Source: Saccharothrix luteola (GTDB taxonomy: Bacteria; Actinomycetota; Actinomycetes; Mycobacteriales; Pseudonocardiaceae). From it: a stretch of DNA of 64,000 nucleotides. Shown here in pieces: positions 1 to 8,024 of this stretch; within the stretch, counting starts at the first letter, position 1; every line of letters starts with the position of its first letter. Below the pieces are notes generated by a model, which saw nothing but the letters and a program-made list of their open reading frames with translations, was not told the DNA's origin and did not search any database. The stretch spans positions 62,001 through 126,000 of the forward strand of contig NZ_JAJHUO010000021.1 in assembly GCF_020859565.1 (NCBI RefSeq), given 5' to 3'. Position numbers and translations under genes: made by a program.

Positions 1-2
1 TG

Positions 3-287
3 TTCGGTGTCGCGGAGACCGCGTCGGGCGCGGTGGTGATGGCCGCCTTCGCGCCGCACCTGGCCAAGGCGACCCCGTTGGTGGCGCGGTCCGAGATCGC
101 CTACAAGAAGCTGGCACTGGGCGACCTCCGCGCCGAGGCGGTGCTGGGACGGCCCGCGGAGGAGGTCGTGGCCGAGCTGGAGGCGGGCACGCGGCCGGAG
201 TTCCCGGTCGCCGTGACGATCACCGACGCGAACGGCGTGACGACGGGCGAGATGACCGTCGTGTGGACGCTGCGCCCGAACCGCTGA
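3..287 (+). CDS. DUF4442 / hotdog-fold thioesterase-like protein, 3' end
   Basis: Only the C-terminal 94 residues are present; the gene enters from before base 1 in frame 3 and stops at 287. The visible part has the hotdog-fold signature, starting FGVAETASGA, where the long central helix of acyl-CoA thioesterase-like proteins lies, followed by strands ending in TVVWTLRPNR. Family knowledge: DUF4442/PaaI-type hotdog proteins bind or hydrolyse acyl-CoA thioesters; the substrate cannot be told from this fragment. An inverted repeat follows directly after the stop. The family call is fairly safe, the exact function open. Confidence 0.7.
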   Translation, partial: FGVAETASGAVVMAAFAPHLAKATPLVARSEIAYKKLALGDLRAEAVLGRPAEEVVAELEAGTRPEFPVAVTITDANGVTTGEMTVVWTLRPNR

Positions 288-297
288 CTCACCGTGA

Positions 298-338
298 CCG
301 ACCGGGCGTGCCATGTGATGTAGGTAACACCCGGTCGG
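298..338. terminator. Inverted repeat after the hotdog gene, likely terminator
   Basis: Arms CCGACCGGG-c-GTG (298-310) and CAC-CCGGTCGG (328-338) pair with one bulge around a 17-base loop, eleven bases after the stop of the upstream gene. No U-tract follows, as is usual in actinobacterial terminators. Confidence 0.45.
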
Positions 339-451
339 CGCACGGACGGTGAGGCGGACATGGCAGGTAGACCCGCAGGCCCGGCGGATTCGGGCCCTTA
401 GCCTCCTGGCGCAGGCTTCCGCGCGAGCGCCGCTTCCTCATCACCGTCGGT

Positions 452-1141
452 GTGGTGGTGCTGCTCCTGTTCATCGTCGGCCTCGCGAATCTGGGGTCCG
501 GGAACAGCACCCCGCGCGCGCTCAGCGAGACGGGGATCACGACCACGTCGACGTCGACGTCGACGACCACCACCACCACTACAACGACGACCACCACCAC
601 ACCTCCTCCGGTGAAGGTCGCGGAGGTCGTCGACGGGCGCACGATCACCGTGTCCGGCGGTGGACGGGTCCAGCTGGCCGGGCTCGCGCAGCCCGGCGAG
701 TGCTGGGCGGCGGTCGCGGCGGACTTCCTGAAGACCACGCTGGCGGGCAAGGACCTGCGGGTCGTCGGCGCGACCGTGCTGCTGCCCGACGGCGTCGACC
801 TGGCCGTGCACATGGTGGGGCAGGGCATGGCCCGCGCCGAGCAGACCGCCTCCGCCGCCCTCGCCTCGGCCCAGGACGCGGCGAAGGCCGCCGGTCTCGG
901 CCTGTGGGGCGCGCCGTGCGCCGGCGCCGACACCGTCGCACCGCCGCCACCTCCGCCGCCCGCGCCGAAGCCGACTTACGACCCGCCTCCGCCGCAACCC
1001 GTGCAGCCCGCCCCGCCGGCCGACGCCTACTACGCCAACTGCGACGCCGTCCGGGCCGCCGGCAAGGCGCCGCTCTACGCCGGCCGGCCCGGCTACCGGG
1101 CAGCCCTGGACCGCGACAAGAACGGCGTGGCCTGCGAGTAG
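452..1141 (+). CDS. Membrane-anchored nuclease-like protein with C-terminal Excalibur domain
   Basis: As read from the GTG at 452 the product has 229 residues: a hydrophobic anchor (about residues 1-13), a Ser/Thr linker made by a codon repeat, a staphylococcal-nuclease-like beta-barrel segment (VAEVVDGRTITVSGG to about residue 150), a proline-rich spacer and a C-terminal Excalibur motif ending DRDKNGVACE, the DxDxDGxxCE calcium-binding type. Known relatives are secreted or surface nucleases, but the catalytic Arg/Glu set of thermonuclease is not evident, so enzymatic activity is doubtful. The true start is uncertain: no ribosome site precedes 452, whereas an ATG at 360 with GAGG before it opens a neighbouring frame that would join this one after a single-base change near 390-400 (see finding). 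Confidence 0.65.
   Translation: MVVLLLFIVGLANLGSGNSTPRALSETGITTTSTSTSTTTTTTTTTTTTTPPPVKVAEVVDGRTITVSGGGRVQLAGLAQPGECWAAVAADFLKTTLAGKDLRVVGATVLLPDGVDLAVHMVGQGMARAEQTASAALASAQDAAKAAGLGLWGAPCAGADTVAPPPPPPPAPKPTYDPPPPQPVQPAPPADAYYANCDAVRAAGKAPLYAGRPGYRAALDRDKNGVACE
541..603 (+). repeat. Thr/Ser codon repeat encoding a linker
   Basis: Short tandem runs of GTC-GAC type triplets followed by ACC/ACG triplets encode a nearly pure Thr/Ser linker between the membrane anchor and the extracellular domain of the nuclease-like protein. Such runs are prone to in-frame length change. Confidence 0.6.
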
Positions 1142-1152
1142 GTTCCACCGGC

Positions 1153-2103
1153 GTGAAGGTGGACCGGCTGGAGATCGAGTACGACCCCCTGACCGTGCCG
1201 GCCGCGGCACGTGCGGCGGTGGACGAGGGCTGTGACGGGTTCTGGCTCGCGGAGACCAGGCACGACCCGTTCCTGGCGCTGGGCCGCGTGGCCGGGCAGG
1301 TGGCCGGGGTCGAGCTCGGCACGGCGATCGCGGTGGCGTTCGCGCGCAACCCGATGAGCACCGCGGTGCAGGCCAACGACCTGCAACTGCTCTCGGGCGG
1401 CCGGTTCCACCTCGGCCTCGGCTCGCAGGTGGAACCGCACGTCACCAAGCGGTTCGGGATGCCCTGGTCACGGCCCGCCGCACGCATGCGCGAGTTCGTG
1501 CTGGCATTGCGCGCCATCTGGCACAGCTGGGACACCGGCGAGCGGCTGAGGTTCCGCGGCGAGTTCTACACGCACACGCTGATGACGCCGTTCTTCGACC
1601 CGGGCCCCAACCCGCACGGTCCGCCGAAGGTGTGGCTGGCGGGCGTGGGCGAGCTGATGACCGAGGTCGCGGGCGAGGTGGCGGACGGGTTCCTGTGCCA
1701 CTCCTTCACCACCGAGCGGTACCTGCGGGAGGTGACGCTGCCCGCGTTGGCGCGCGGCCGGGCCAAGGCCGGCAAACCCCTGGCGGGGCTGGAGATCAGC
1801 GGGCCGTCGCTGGTGGCGTGCGACGAGGTGGGCGTGGCGGGGGTCAGGCGGCAGATCGCGTTCTACGGCTCGACGCCCGCCTACCGCCGGGTGTTGGAGC
1901 TGCACGGCTGGGGCGACCTGCACGAGGAGCTGCACCACCTGTCCCGGCGACGGCGGTGGGACGACATGGCCGCCGCCGTCACCGACGAGGTCCTGGCCGC
2001 CTTCGCCGTCGTGGGCACACCCGCCGCGGCGAAGGCCGAGCTGACCCGCCGCTACGGCGACGTGATCACCAGGATCGCGGCGCCGGTCGTCAGGACCGGA
2101 TGA
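1153..2103 (+). CDS. F420-dependent LLM-class oxidoreductase
   Basis: 316 residues with the luciferase-like monooxygenase barrel: GCDGFWLAETRHDPF near the N-terminus, the conserved AFARNPMSTAVQANDLQ segment, GGRFHLGLGSQVEPH, and a C-terminal GTPAAAKAEL substrate-channelling helix. Family knowledge: this subgroup (TIGR03617-like) uses deazaflavin F420 as hydride carrier; substrates are unknown. The GTG at 1153 was chosen because it lies just downstream of the previous stop (1141) and begins the usual VKVDRLE beta strand; upstream reading is a shadow of the preceding gene. The 3' end overlaps the end of a convergent small gene by 14 bases. Confidence 0.85.
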   Translation: MKVDRLEIEYDPLTVPAAARAAVDEGCDGFWLAETRHDPFLALGRVAGQVAGVELGTAIAVAFARNPMSTAVQANDLQLLSGGRFHLGLGSQVEPHVTKRFGMPWSRPAARMREFVLALRAIWHSWDTGERLRFRGEFYTHTLMTPFFDPGPNPHGPPKVWLAGVGELMTEVAGEVADGFLCHSFTTERYLREVTLPALARGRAKAGKPLAGLEISGPSLVACDEVGVAGVRRQIAFYGSTPAYRRVLELHGWGDLHEELHHLSRRRRWDDMAAAVTDEVLAAFAVVGTPAAAKAELTRRYGDVITRIAAPVVRTG

Positions 2104-2263
2104 GGTGCCGCCCGCTGGGCTCGTCCCGCATCACCCAGTGCCGGAACAACTCGGCCCGGACCCGCGCCACGGCCCGCCTCCGCACCCAGCGCCGACGCCC
2201 GACGCGTGCCGCGAGCACGGCCAGCGGCAGGGCCAGCACCGTCAGCACGACCATTGTGACCAT
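2090..2263 (-). CDS. Small single-pass membrane protein
   Basis: 57 residues: MVTMVVLTVLALPLAVLAA forms one transmembrane helix, followed by a strongly basic cytoplasmic tail (RRRWVRRRAVARVRAEL). The ATG at 2263 has GGAGG eight bases upstream; ATG at 2269 is an alternative. No family is recognised. It converges on and slightly overlaps the F420 oxidoreductase gene. Low-complexity basic tails also occur in spurious frames, so this is a moderate call. Confidence 0.45.
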   Translation of the reverse strand: MVTMVVLTVLALPLAVLAARVGRRRWVRRRAVARVRAELFRHWVMRDEPSGRHLIRS

Positions 2264-2395
2264 CGCCATCACCTCCACGGTGGCAACGACACGGTGACCC
2301 ACCCCTGACGCCAATGGTGAAAAGGTCACTCCGATGGAGCAGCGCCGGACACCCGGGCGTAGCCGCCATGGGTGCGAACGGGTGCACCGGACACG

Positions 2396-2429
2396 ACGAA
2401 GGCCCCGGACGGACGCCCGGGGCCTTCGT
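2396..2429 (-). terminator. Terminator of the tRNA-Thr transcript
   Basis: Perfect 13-bp stem (ACGAAGGCCCCGG, 2396-2408, with its complement at 2417-2429) and an 8-base loop, just past the 3' end of the leftward tRNA gene. Confidence 0.75.
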
Positions 2430-2437
2430 ATCTCGCG

Positions 2438-2511
2438 AGCCGCCTATCGGAATCGAACCGATGACCTGCTCATTACGAGTGAGCCGCTCTGGCCGACTGA
2501 GCTAAGGCGGC
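2438..2511 (-). tRNA. tRNA-Thr (anticodon CGT)
   Basis: Reading the minus strand, the 7-bp acceptor stem GCCGCCT/AGGCGGC closes the molecule, the anticodon arm is GCTCA-CTCGTAA-TGAGC giving anticodon CGT (reads ACG), and the T arm is ATCGG-TTCGATT-CCGAT. CCA is not encoded. An isolated tRNA gene with its own terminator. Confidence 0.95.
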
Positions 2512-2636
2512 GAGACGCGACAACTATAGCCGACCCCTCCGGCGTCACCGAACCGGGGGATGGTCGTTAGAGCGACAAGTGACGGTGCTCACGCGAGCGT
2601 CGCCGATGACCGCCGCTGTCCTGGAGGTCCGACCAC

Positions 2637-4214
2637 ATGCGCCTGATGGCCGTGCCCGCCGCCGCCGCGCTGGTCGCGCTCTGCGCCGCCCCCGCTCTCG
2701 CCCAGCCCACGACGACGCCCGTGCCCGGTCCGCGCGACCCGGGCCAGCCGCCGGTGTCCGCCGGACCGGCGCCCCGCACGCACGCGATCGGCGACGCGGG
2801 CACCGGCCTGGCCGTGGTCAGGCTCGCGCCGGGCTCGACGCCCACGAGCACGATCCTGCCGGGCTTCGGCGAGCAGCTGCCCAAGCAGTCTGCGGCCGAG
2901 ATCGGCGTCGGCCTCGCCTCCGCCCAGGCCAACACCGAGGCGTTCCTGTCCTACGAGCGGGCCATCGCGCAGGCGTCCCCGCTCGGCTTCGCGGTGCAGG
3001 GCCGGGCGCCGCAGACGCCGGGCACGCTGGTGCAGACCGCCTCGCCGGACAACGCCGCGCCCGTCACCGGCGGCCTCGCGCCACCCGCCACCCCGCTGGA
3101 CGCCCTGCTCAAGGTCGGCCTGCTCGACGGCAGCGTGCACGCCCGCTGGGACGACGAGCTGGGCCCGTGCGTGCAGCCGCTGGCCGACGCGAAGACCTCC
3201 GTCGCGTCCCTGAGCGTCCTCAACGCCATCCCCACCCTGCCCGGCACGCCCGACCTGACCGGCCTGCTCACCGGGGACGCGCCGAAGCTCGACGCCGCCG
3301 CCCGGCAGTCCCTGATCGACAACGTCAAGCAGCTCACCGCGCCGCTGAGCCAACTGGGCGGCCTGCTCTCCGGCACGCCCGACACCGGCGCGAACGGCTC
3401 GCTGCTCAGCCTCCCCGAGACGCTCAGCGCCCGCTCCACCGTCGACCTCGTCGACCTGCCCGGCAGCCCGAACAAGGCCGTGCGGTCGACCTCGACGCTC
3501 CAGGCCGCGAGCGTCCGCCTCCTCGCCGGCACCGCGGCGGAGATCCGCGTGGACGTGGTCGGTCAGCCGACGCTGGTCGCCCTGTCCACCGGCGACCGCG
3601 CCACGTCCCGGATCACCTACACCGCGCCCGTGCTGCGGGTCAGCCAGGGCGGCAAGGAACTGGGCACGCTCGACGCCGCCAACCCGAAGCTGGACGTGCC
3701 CATCGGCATCGCGCCGGGCCGGGACCTGCCGCTCGTCGGCGCCCTGGCCGAGGGCCTGCCCAAGCTCGACATCGGCGTGCTGCGGTTGCAGATCGCCCAG
3801 CTCAACCAGAAGGACGTGGTGATCGACGGCCCGCTCCAGCAGGGCGGTCCCACCATCAACGGCTTCATGCTCGGGGCCACCGCGCGCCTGCTCGACCTCC
3901 AGCTGCTGCCGACCGACGCCCTCGGTCTGCCGAACCTGCCGTCGGCGCTGGCACAGGTGTCCCTGGGTGAGCAGATCGTGCGCGCGGCGGCCCCGAACGG
4001 CGGCGTGGTCTGCGCTCCGGCCCAACCGCCGCCGGGTGGCGGCGGGCAGGCCGCGCCGCCGAAGAAGGGCGAGCCGCTGGCCTACACGAACGCGGCGTAC
4101 CGGACCGTCCCGATCTTCTGGACGGGCACCGCGCTGCTGCTGGTCGGCGTCGTCCTGGTGGCCGCCCTGCCGACCCGTCGCCCGGTGCGGACGACGACCG
4201 AGCCGTCCGGGTGA
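2637..4214 (+). CDS. Exported cell-surface protein with C-terminal membrane anchor
   Basis: 525 residues. The N-terminus is a classical signal peptide ending ALA-QP near residue 22; the C-terminus has a proline/glycine-rich stretch, one transmembrane helix (FWTGTALLLVGVVLVAAL) and a short basic tail, so the roughly 450-residue middle is predicted to sit outside the membrane. That middle part is rich in Leu, Pro and Thr without recognisable enzymatic motifs. No sortase LPxTG motif is present. GGAGGT about 10 bases before the ATG supports the start. It converges on holB with only three bases between the stops. Function unknown. Confidence 0.7.
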   Translation: MRLMAVPAAAALVALCAAPALAQPTTTPVPGPRDPGQPPVSAGPAPRTHAIGDAGTGLAVVRLAPGSTPTSTILPGFGEQLPKQSAAEIGVGLASAQANTEAFLSYERAIAQASPLGFAVQGRAPQTPGTLVQTASPDNAAPVTGGLAPPATPLDALLKVGLLDGSVHARWDDELGPCVQPLADAKTSVASLSVLNAIPTLPGTPDLTGLLTGDAPKLDAAARQSLIDNVKQLTAPLSQLGGLLSGTPDTGANGSLLSLPETLSARSTVDLVDLPGSPNKAVRSTSTLQAASVRLLAGTAAEIRVDVVGQPTLVALSTGDRATSRITYTAPVLRVSQGGKELGTLDAANPKLDVPIGIAPGRDLPLVGALAEGLPKLDIGVLRLQIAQLNQKDVVIDGPLQQGGPTINGFMLGATARLLDLQLLPTDALGLPNLPSALAQVSLGEQIVRAAAPNGGVVCAPAQPPPGGGGQAAPPKKGEPLAYTNAAYRTVPIFWTGTALLLVGVVLVAALPTRRPVRTTTEPSG

Positions 4215-4217
4215 GCG

Positions 4218-5417
4218 TCAGCCCCGCTGGAGCGTGGTGAGCATGGCCTCGATGGCGATGCGCGGCTTCACGTTCAGCTCCAGCGCGGTCCTGCAGTTCA
4301 GCACGGCCTCCAGCCGGCGCAACGTCGACTCCGGCGACCACTGCGCCGCCGCCGAACGCGCGTCCTCCGCCCGGTCCGGGTGGTTGAGCACGGCCGGCGC
4401 GCCCGTCGAGGTCACCAGCACGTCCCGGTAGAACGCGGCCAGGTCGACCAGCGCCTGGTCCAGCGAGTCGCGCTGGGTCCGGGTGGCCCGCGACTTCTGC
4501 CGCTTCTCCAGGTCCTTCAGCGCGCCCTTCGCCCCGCGGGACGCGGCGGCGGTGCCCTTGCCCGTGCCGCCACCGCCCATGGCGGTCTCCAACGCCTCGC
4601 GCTCGGCCACGTCACGGCCCTCGTTCGCGGTCTGCGCGTCACCCTCGGCGGCCGAGACGAGCTGGTCGGCGCACGTGAAGATGTCCGCGGGCCGCCGCAA
4701 CGCGGTCGGGATCCGCAGCACCGCCTCGCGCCGGGCCCGCGAATCCTCGTCGGTGGCCAACCGCCGCGCCCGGCCCACGTGCCCGCCGCACACCGAGGCC
4801 GCCCACGACGCGACCTCCGGCGCCACGCCCTCGTGCTCCAACGCCGACGCGATCGCCGCGGCGCGCGGGGTCGCCAGCGACACGATCCGGCAGCGCGACC
4901 GGATGGTCACCGACACGTCCTCGGGGTGGTCCGACGGCGCGCACAGCAGGAACACGGTCCGCGCCGGAGGCTCCTCCACCGCCTTGAGCAGCGCGTTCGC
5001 CGCGCCCTCGGTCAGCCGGTCGGCGTCGGCGATGATCACCACCTGCCACCGCCCGGACGTCGGCCGCCGGGCCGAGACCTGCACCAGCGACCGCATCTCG
5101 GCCACCGAGATCGACAGGCCCTCGGGCGCGACCACCCGCACGTCGGCGTGCGTGCCGGCGACCGTCGTGTGGCACCCGGCGCACGAGCCGCAGCCCGGCC
5201 GGTCGTCCACGGCGGTGCACTGCAGCGCGGCGGCGAACGCCCGTGCCGCGACCGAGCGCCCCGACCCGGGCGGACCGGTGAAGAGCCACGCGTGCGTCAT
5301 CGCGCCCGAAGCCGGCGTGCCGCCGGCCACGATCGACGCGGCGGCCTCCGCCGCCGCCGAGAGCACCGCGACCGCCTCCGGCTGGCCGACGACGTCGCCC
5401 CACACACCACCGTTCAC
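4218..5417 (-). CDS. holB: DNA polymerase III delta' subunit
   Basis: 399 residues. The clamp-loader AAA+ fold is clear: WGDVVGQPEAVAVL, Walker A GPPGSGRS (Arg in place of the usual Lys of GKS/T), a zinc-binding cluster CGSCAGC, GRWQVVIIADADRL as Walker B, NALLKAVEEPP and a sensor-1 SRC motif (TIRSRCR). Lack of an intact P-loop Lys fits delta', which does not hydrolyse ATP. It acts with DnaX and delta to load the sliding clamp. The GTG at 5417 was chosen as the start of the conserved VW-x-VVGQ block. It lies 20 bases after the thymidylate-kinase fusion gene, and the same neighbours occur in mycobacteria. Confidence 0.9.
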   Translation of the reverse strand: MNGGVWGDVVGQPEAVAVLSAAAEAAASIVAGGTPASGAMTHAWLFTGPPGSGRSVAARAFAAALQCTAVDDRPGCGSCAGCHTTVAGTHADVRVVAPEGLSISVAEMRSLVQVSARRPTSGRWQVVIIADADRLTEGAANALLKAVEEPPARTVFLLCAPSDHPEDVSVTIRSRCRIVSLATPRAAAIASALEHEGVAPEVASWAASVCGGHVGRARRLATDEDSRARREAVLRIPTALRRPADIFTCADQLVSAAEGDAQTANEGRDVAEREALETAMGGGGTGKGTAAASRGAKGALKDLEKRQKSRATRTQRDSLDQALVDLAAFYRDVLVTSTGAPAVLNHPDRAEDARSAAAQWSPESTLRRLEAVLNCRTALELNVKPRIAIEAMLTTLQRG

Positions 5418-5437
5418 CAGGCGACCGTACCGATCCG

Positions 5438-7465
5438 TCAGGGCGTCTCCGCCACCGGCTTGACCGGCATCCTGGTCCGCCGGGCCAGCAGCGGCAGCAC
5501 GGCGGACCGCACCCGTGCGGCGACCTCGTCCTCGGTGCCGTCGGCGTCGACCACGACGTACCGCTCCGGGTCGGCCGAGGCCATGTCGGTCAGCAGCTTC
5601 TGCACCCGCCAGTGGTGCTCGACGGTGTCCAGCGTGCCGCCGGAGGCCCGCACCGTGGGCGGCATCCGGTCCAGCAGCACGGTCATGTCCGGCCGCAGCC
5701 GGCCGGTGGCCCAGTCGACCAGGCCCTCCACCTCGCGCGGCTCCACGCTGCCCGCCGCGCTGAAGTGCGCCAGCGGGCTGTCGACGTACCGCTCCATGAC
5801 GACCAGCGCGCCGTTGTCCAACGCGGGCCGCACCTCGCGCTCCACCACGTCGGCCCGCACGGCGGCGGCCACCAGGGCGTGCGCCCGCACCCCGGCGAGG
5901 TCGGCGGTGGTCAGCAGGTTGCGCAACCGCTGCTCGTCCAGGTCCGGGTCGGAGGCCAGCACGACCTCGCGGCCGGTCTCGCGCAACGCCTCGGCGAGCC
6001 TCCTGGCCTGCACGGACGTGTCCTGCCGGGTGTCGCCCTCGACCGCGATCAGCACACCGGCGGTCCGCCGCGCCCGCCCGCGCAGCGCCGCGAGCAGGTC
6101 GGACAGGAACGGCTCGGAGCGCCGGTTGTCCATCTGCCGGTAGGCGATCAACCCGAGCAGGGCCGCGATCACGCCCGCGCCGAACAGCACCGGACGGGTG
6201 CCGTCCACCACCATCGGGTGGCCGAAGACCGTGACCGTGCGCTTCTGCACCAGCGTGACCAGCAGCGGAGCGGCGGCCGACGCGGCGAACAGCACGATCT
6301 TGAGCAACGACTGGAGCAGTGCCACGGTCCGGCCGCGCATCGCGTCCTCGACCTGCGAGCCGACGATGGTCAGGCCGGTGAGGAACGCCATGCCCGCCGA
6401 CGCGCCGACGCACGCCACCGCGACCAGCGCCACCCACAGGTGCGGCGCGAACGCCACGAACAGCAGGCTCACGCCCGCGACCAGGATCGTCACGCCGAAC
6501 AGCCGGTCGTAGGGCAGCCGCCGGGCCATCCGCGGCGCGGTCGCCATGCCCAGCGCCAACCCGGCGAAGACGGCCACGAACAGCAGGCCGAACGTGGAGT
6601 CGCCGCCGAGCAGCGACAGGGAGTACGGGGTGGCCGTGCCGATCACCGCGCCGGCCGCGGCGAACGCGCCGATCATGCCGATGACCAGGCCGCGGACCAG
6701 CGGCGTGCGGGCGGCGTACTTCATGCCGTCGCGCAGCATGGCGAAGAAGCCGGGCGCCTCGCCGTTCTCGCGGGTGCGCTTGACCGCGGCGATCCGGCCC
6801 GACAGCTCCGGGATGCGGGTCGCCACGATGATCGCCGACGTCACGTACAGCGCGCCGTTGACCATGACCGCGATGGTCGCGATGCGGAACTCGAGGTCGC
6901 TGTTCTGCAGGCCGAGGTAGCCGGGGATGCCGGAGATGATCGAGTACAGGCCCGCGCCGGAGATGACCGAGATGCCGTAGGTCATCACCAGGCCGAGCTG
7001 GTTGGCCGTCTCCACCTGGTCGGGGCGGCGCAGCAGGTTCGGCACCGCCGAGTCCTTGGCCGGGATCCACAGCATCGCGCAGCAGCCGACCAGGAAGTTC
7101 GCGATGAACAGCCACCACGCCGTGCCGACCAGCGCGATCGAGATGAACAGGCCGCCGCGCAGCAGGTCGCAGACCACCATGATCTTGCGGCGGTCGAACC
7201 GGTCCGCGAGCACGCCGCCGAGCGGGGCGAACAGGATGCCGGGCAGCAGCTGGGTCAGCACGACCAGGCTGAGCGAGAAGCTCTGCCACTGGTAGCTGTC
7301 CATCATCTTGGTGACGAGACCGGTCAAGGCGAGCAATGACAGCCAGTCACCGACACTGCACAGATAGGTGACACCCCAAAGCCTGCGGAACGGCCGGATC
7401 GCCAACACACTGCGAATCCGGTGGCTGGTCGAGGCCGCTGTGCCGCCGTCTTGGATGGTGCTCAC
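5438..7465 (-). CDS. MFS transporter fused to a degenerate thymidylate-kinase-like domain
   Basis: 675 residues. Residues 1 to about 440 are a major-facilitator domain with around twelve helices and the loop motif GGVLADRFDRRK. Residues about 465-675 align with dTMP kinase: VLIAVEG, then ERYVDSPLAHF matching DRY-x-DS-x-AY, then TVLLDRMP, and a C-terminal YVVVDADGTEDEV. MFS/Tmk fusions are known in actinomycetes next to holB. Here the P-loop, normally FEGxxGxGKST, reads VEGDTRQDTSVQ and lacks the Gly-Lys-Ser/Thr that binds ATP phosphates, and the DRY aspartate is Glu. Kinase activity is therefore doubtful; a canonical Tmk may exist elsewhere. Confidence 0.85.
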   Translation of the reverse strand: MSTIQDGGTAASTSHRIRSVLAIRPFRRLWGVTYLCSVGDWLSLLALTGLVTKMMDSYQWQSFSLSLVVLTQLLPGILFAPLGGVLADRFDRRKIMVVCDLLRGGLFISIALVGTAWWLFIANFLVGCCAMLWIPAKDSAVPNLLRRPDQVETANQLGLVMTYGISVISGAGLYSIISGIPGYLGLQNSDLEFRIATIAVMVNGALYVTSAIIVATRIPELSGRIAAVKRTRENGEAPGFFAMLRDGMKYAARTPLVRGLVIGMIGAFAAAGAVIGTATPYSLSLLGGDSTFGLLFVAVFAGLALGMATAPRMARRLPYDRLFGVTILVAGVSLLFVAFAPHLWVALVAVACVGASAGMAFLTGLTIVGSQVEDAMRGRTVALLQSLLKIVLFAASAAAPLLVTLVQKRTVTVFGHPMVVDGTRPVLFGAGVIAALLGLIAYRQMDNRRSEPFLSDLLAALRGRARRTAGVLIAVEGDTRQDTSVQARRLAEALRETGREVVLASDPDLDEQRLRNLLTTADLAGVRAHALVAAAVRADVVEREVRPALDNGALVVMERYVDSPLAHFSAAGSVEPREVEGLVDWATGRLRPDMTVLLDRMPPTVRASGGTLDTVEHHWRVQKLLTDMASADPERYVVVDADGTEDEVAARVRSAVLPLLARRTRMPVKPVAETP

Positions 7466-7549
7466 CCCCGCCGATGGTGCAGGCGGTAAGGGTAGCCGGA
7501 CCGATTCACCCGTCTGACCACATCCGCCGATCGGGTGACCTGCGCTACA

Positions 7550-8011
7550 TCAGCGCACGAGGTCGACCACGGCTTCGATGATCTCACGCACCACGTTGAA
7601 CAGCAGCCCGCTCAGCGCGGCCAGCACGACCAAGCACCCGATCAGTCCACCCTTGCTCTTCTTCGGCCCCTGCGGCTCGGAGCTCGGCCCCGCCACGCCC
7701 TGCCTGGGCTGATGAGGGGTCAGCCCGGCGTGCGGCAGGTGCGCCACGGGCTCGCCCGACACCTGCTGGGCCGGAGCGCGCACCGGCTTGCGTGCGGGCG
7801 CACGACGGTTCGGCGGGACGTGCGCCGGTCCGGGCTGCGACACGGGCGCCGGCGGCGGCGGCACGACCGGCGGCACGGCCTCCGCCACGTAGCGCTCGCC
7901 CGTGACCAGGCCCGCGAGCGGGTCCGGGAACAGCGGCGGGGGCGGGGGCGGCTGCGTCCCGTCGTGACCGAACCGGTCTGCGCCGGACCGACGTGAACTC
8001 AAGCCGTCCAC
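7550..8011 (-). CDS. Proline-rich C-tail-anchored membrane protein
   Basis: 153 residues. A disordered Pro/Ala/Arg-rich N-terminal domain precedes a KKSKGG patch and one C-terminal hydrophobic helix (LIGCLVVLAALSGLLFNVV), giving a tail-anchored topology with the Pro-rich part in the cytoplasm. GTG start 13 bases after the topA stop, so very likely cotranscribed with topA. No known family; conservation next to topA could not be checked. Confidence 0.6.
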   Translation of the reverse strand: MDGLSSRRSGADRFGHDGTQPPPPPPLFPDPLAGLVTGERYVAEAVPPVVPPPPAPVSQPGPAHVPPNRRAPARKPVRAPAQQVSGEPVAHLPHAGLTPHQPRQGVAGPSSEPQGPKKSKGGLIGCLVVLAALSGLLFNVVREIIEAVVDLVR

Positions 8012-8024
8012 CGCCCCGCCTCCC

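Noticed and set aside
541..603. Microsatellite with a regulatory role
   Set aside because: The triplet run lies inside a coding frame and simply encodes a Thr/Ser linker; the frame is maintained.
4218..5417. holB as a pseudogene because the P-loop Lys is Arg
   Set aside because: Loss of ATP hydrolysis residues is normal for delta' subunits; the zinc cluster, SRC motif and length are intact.
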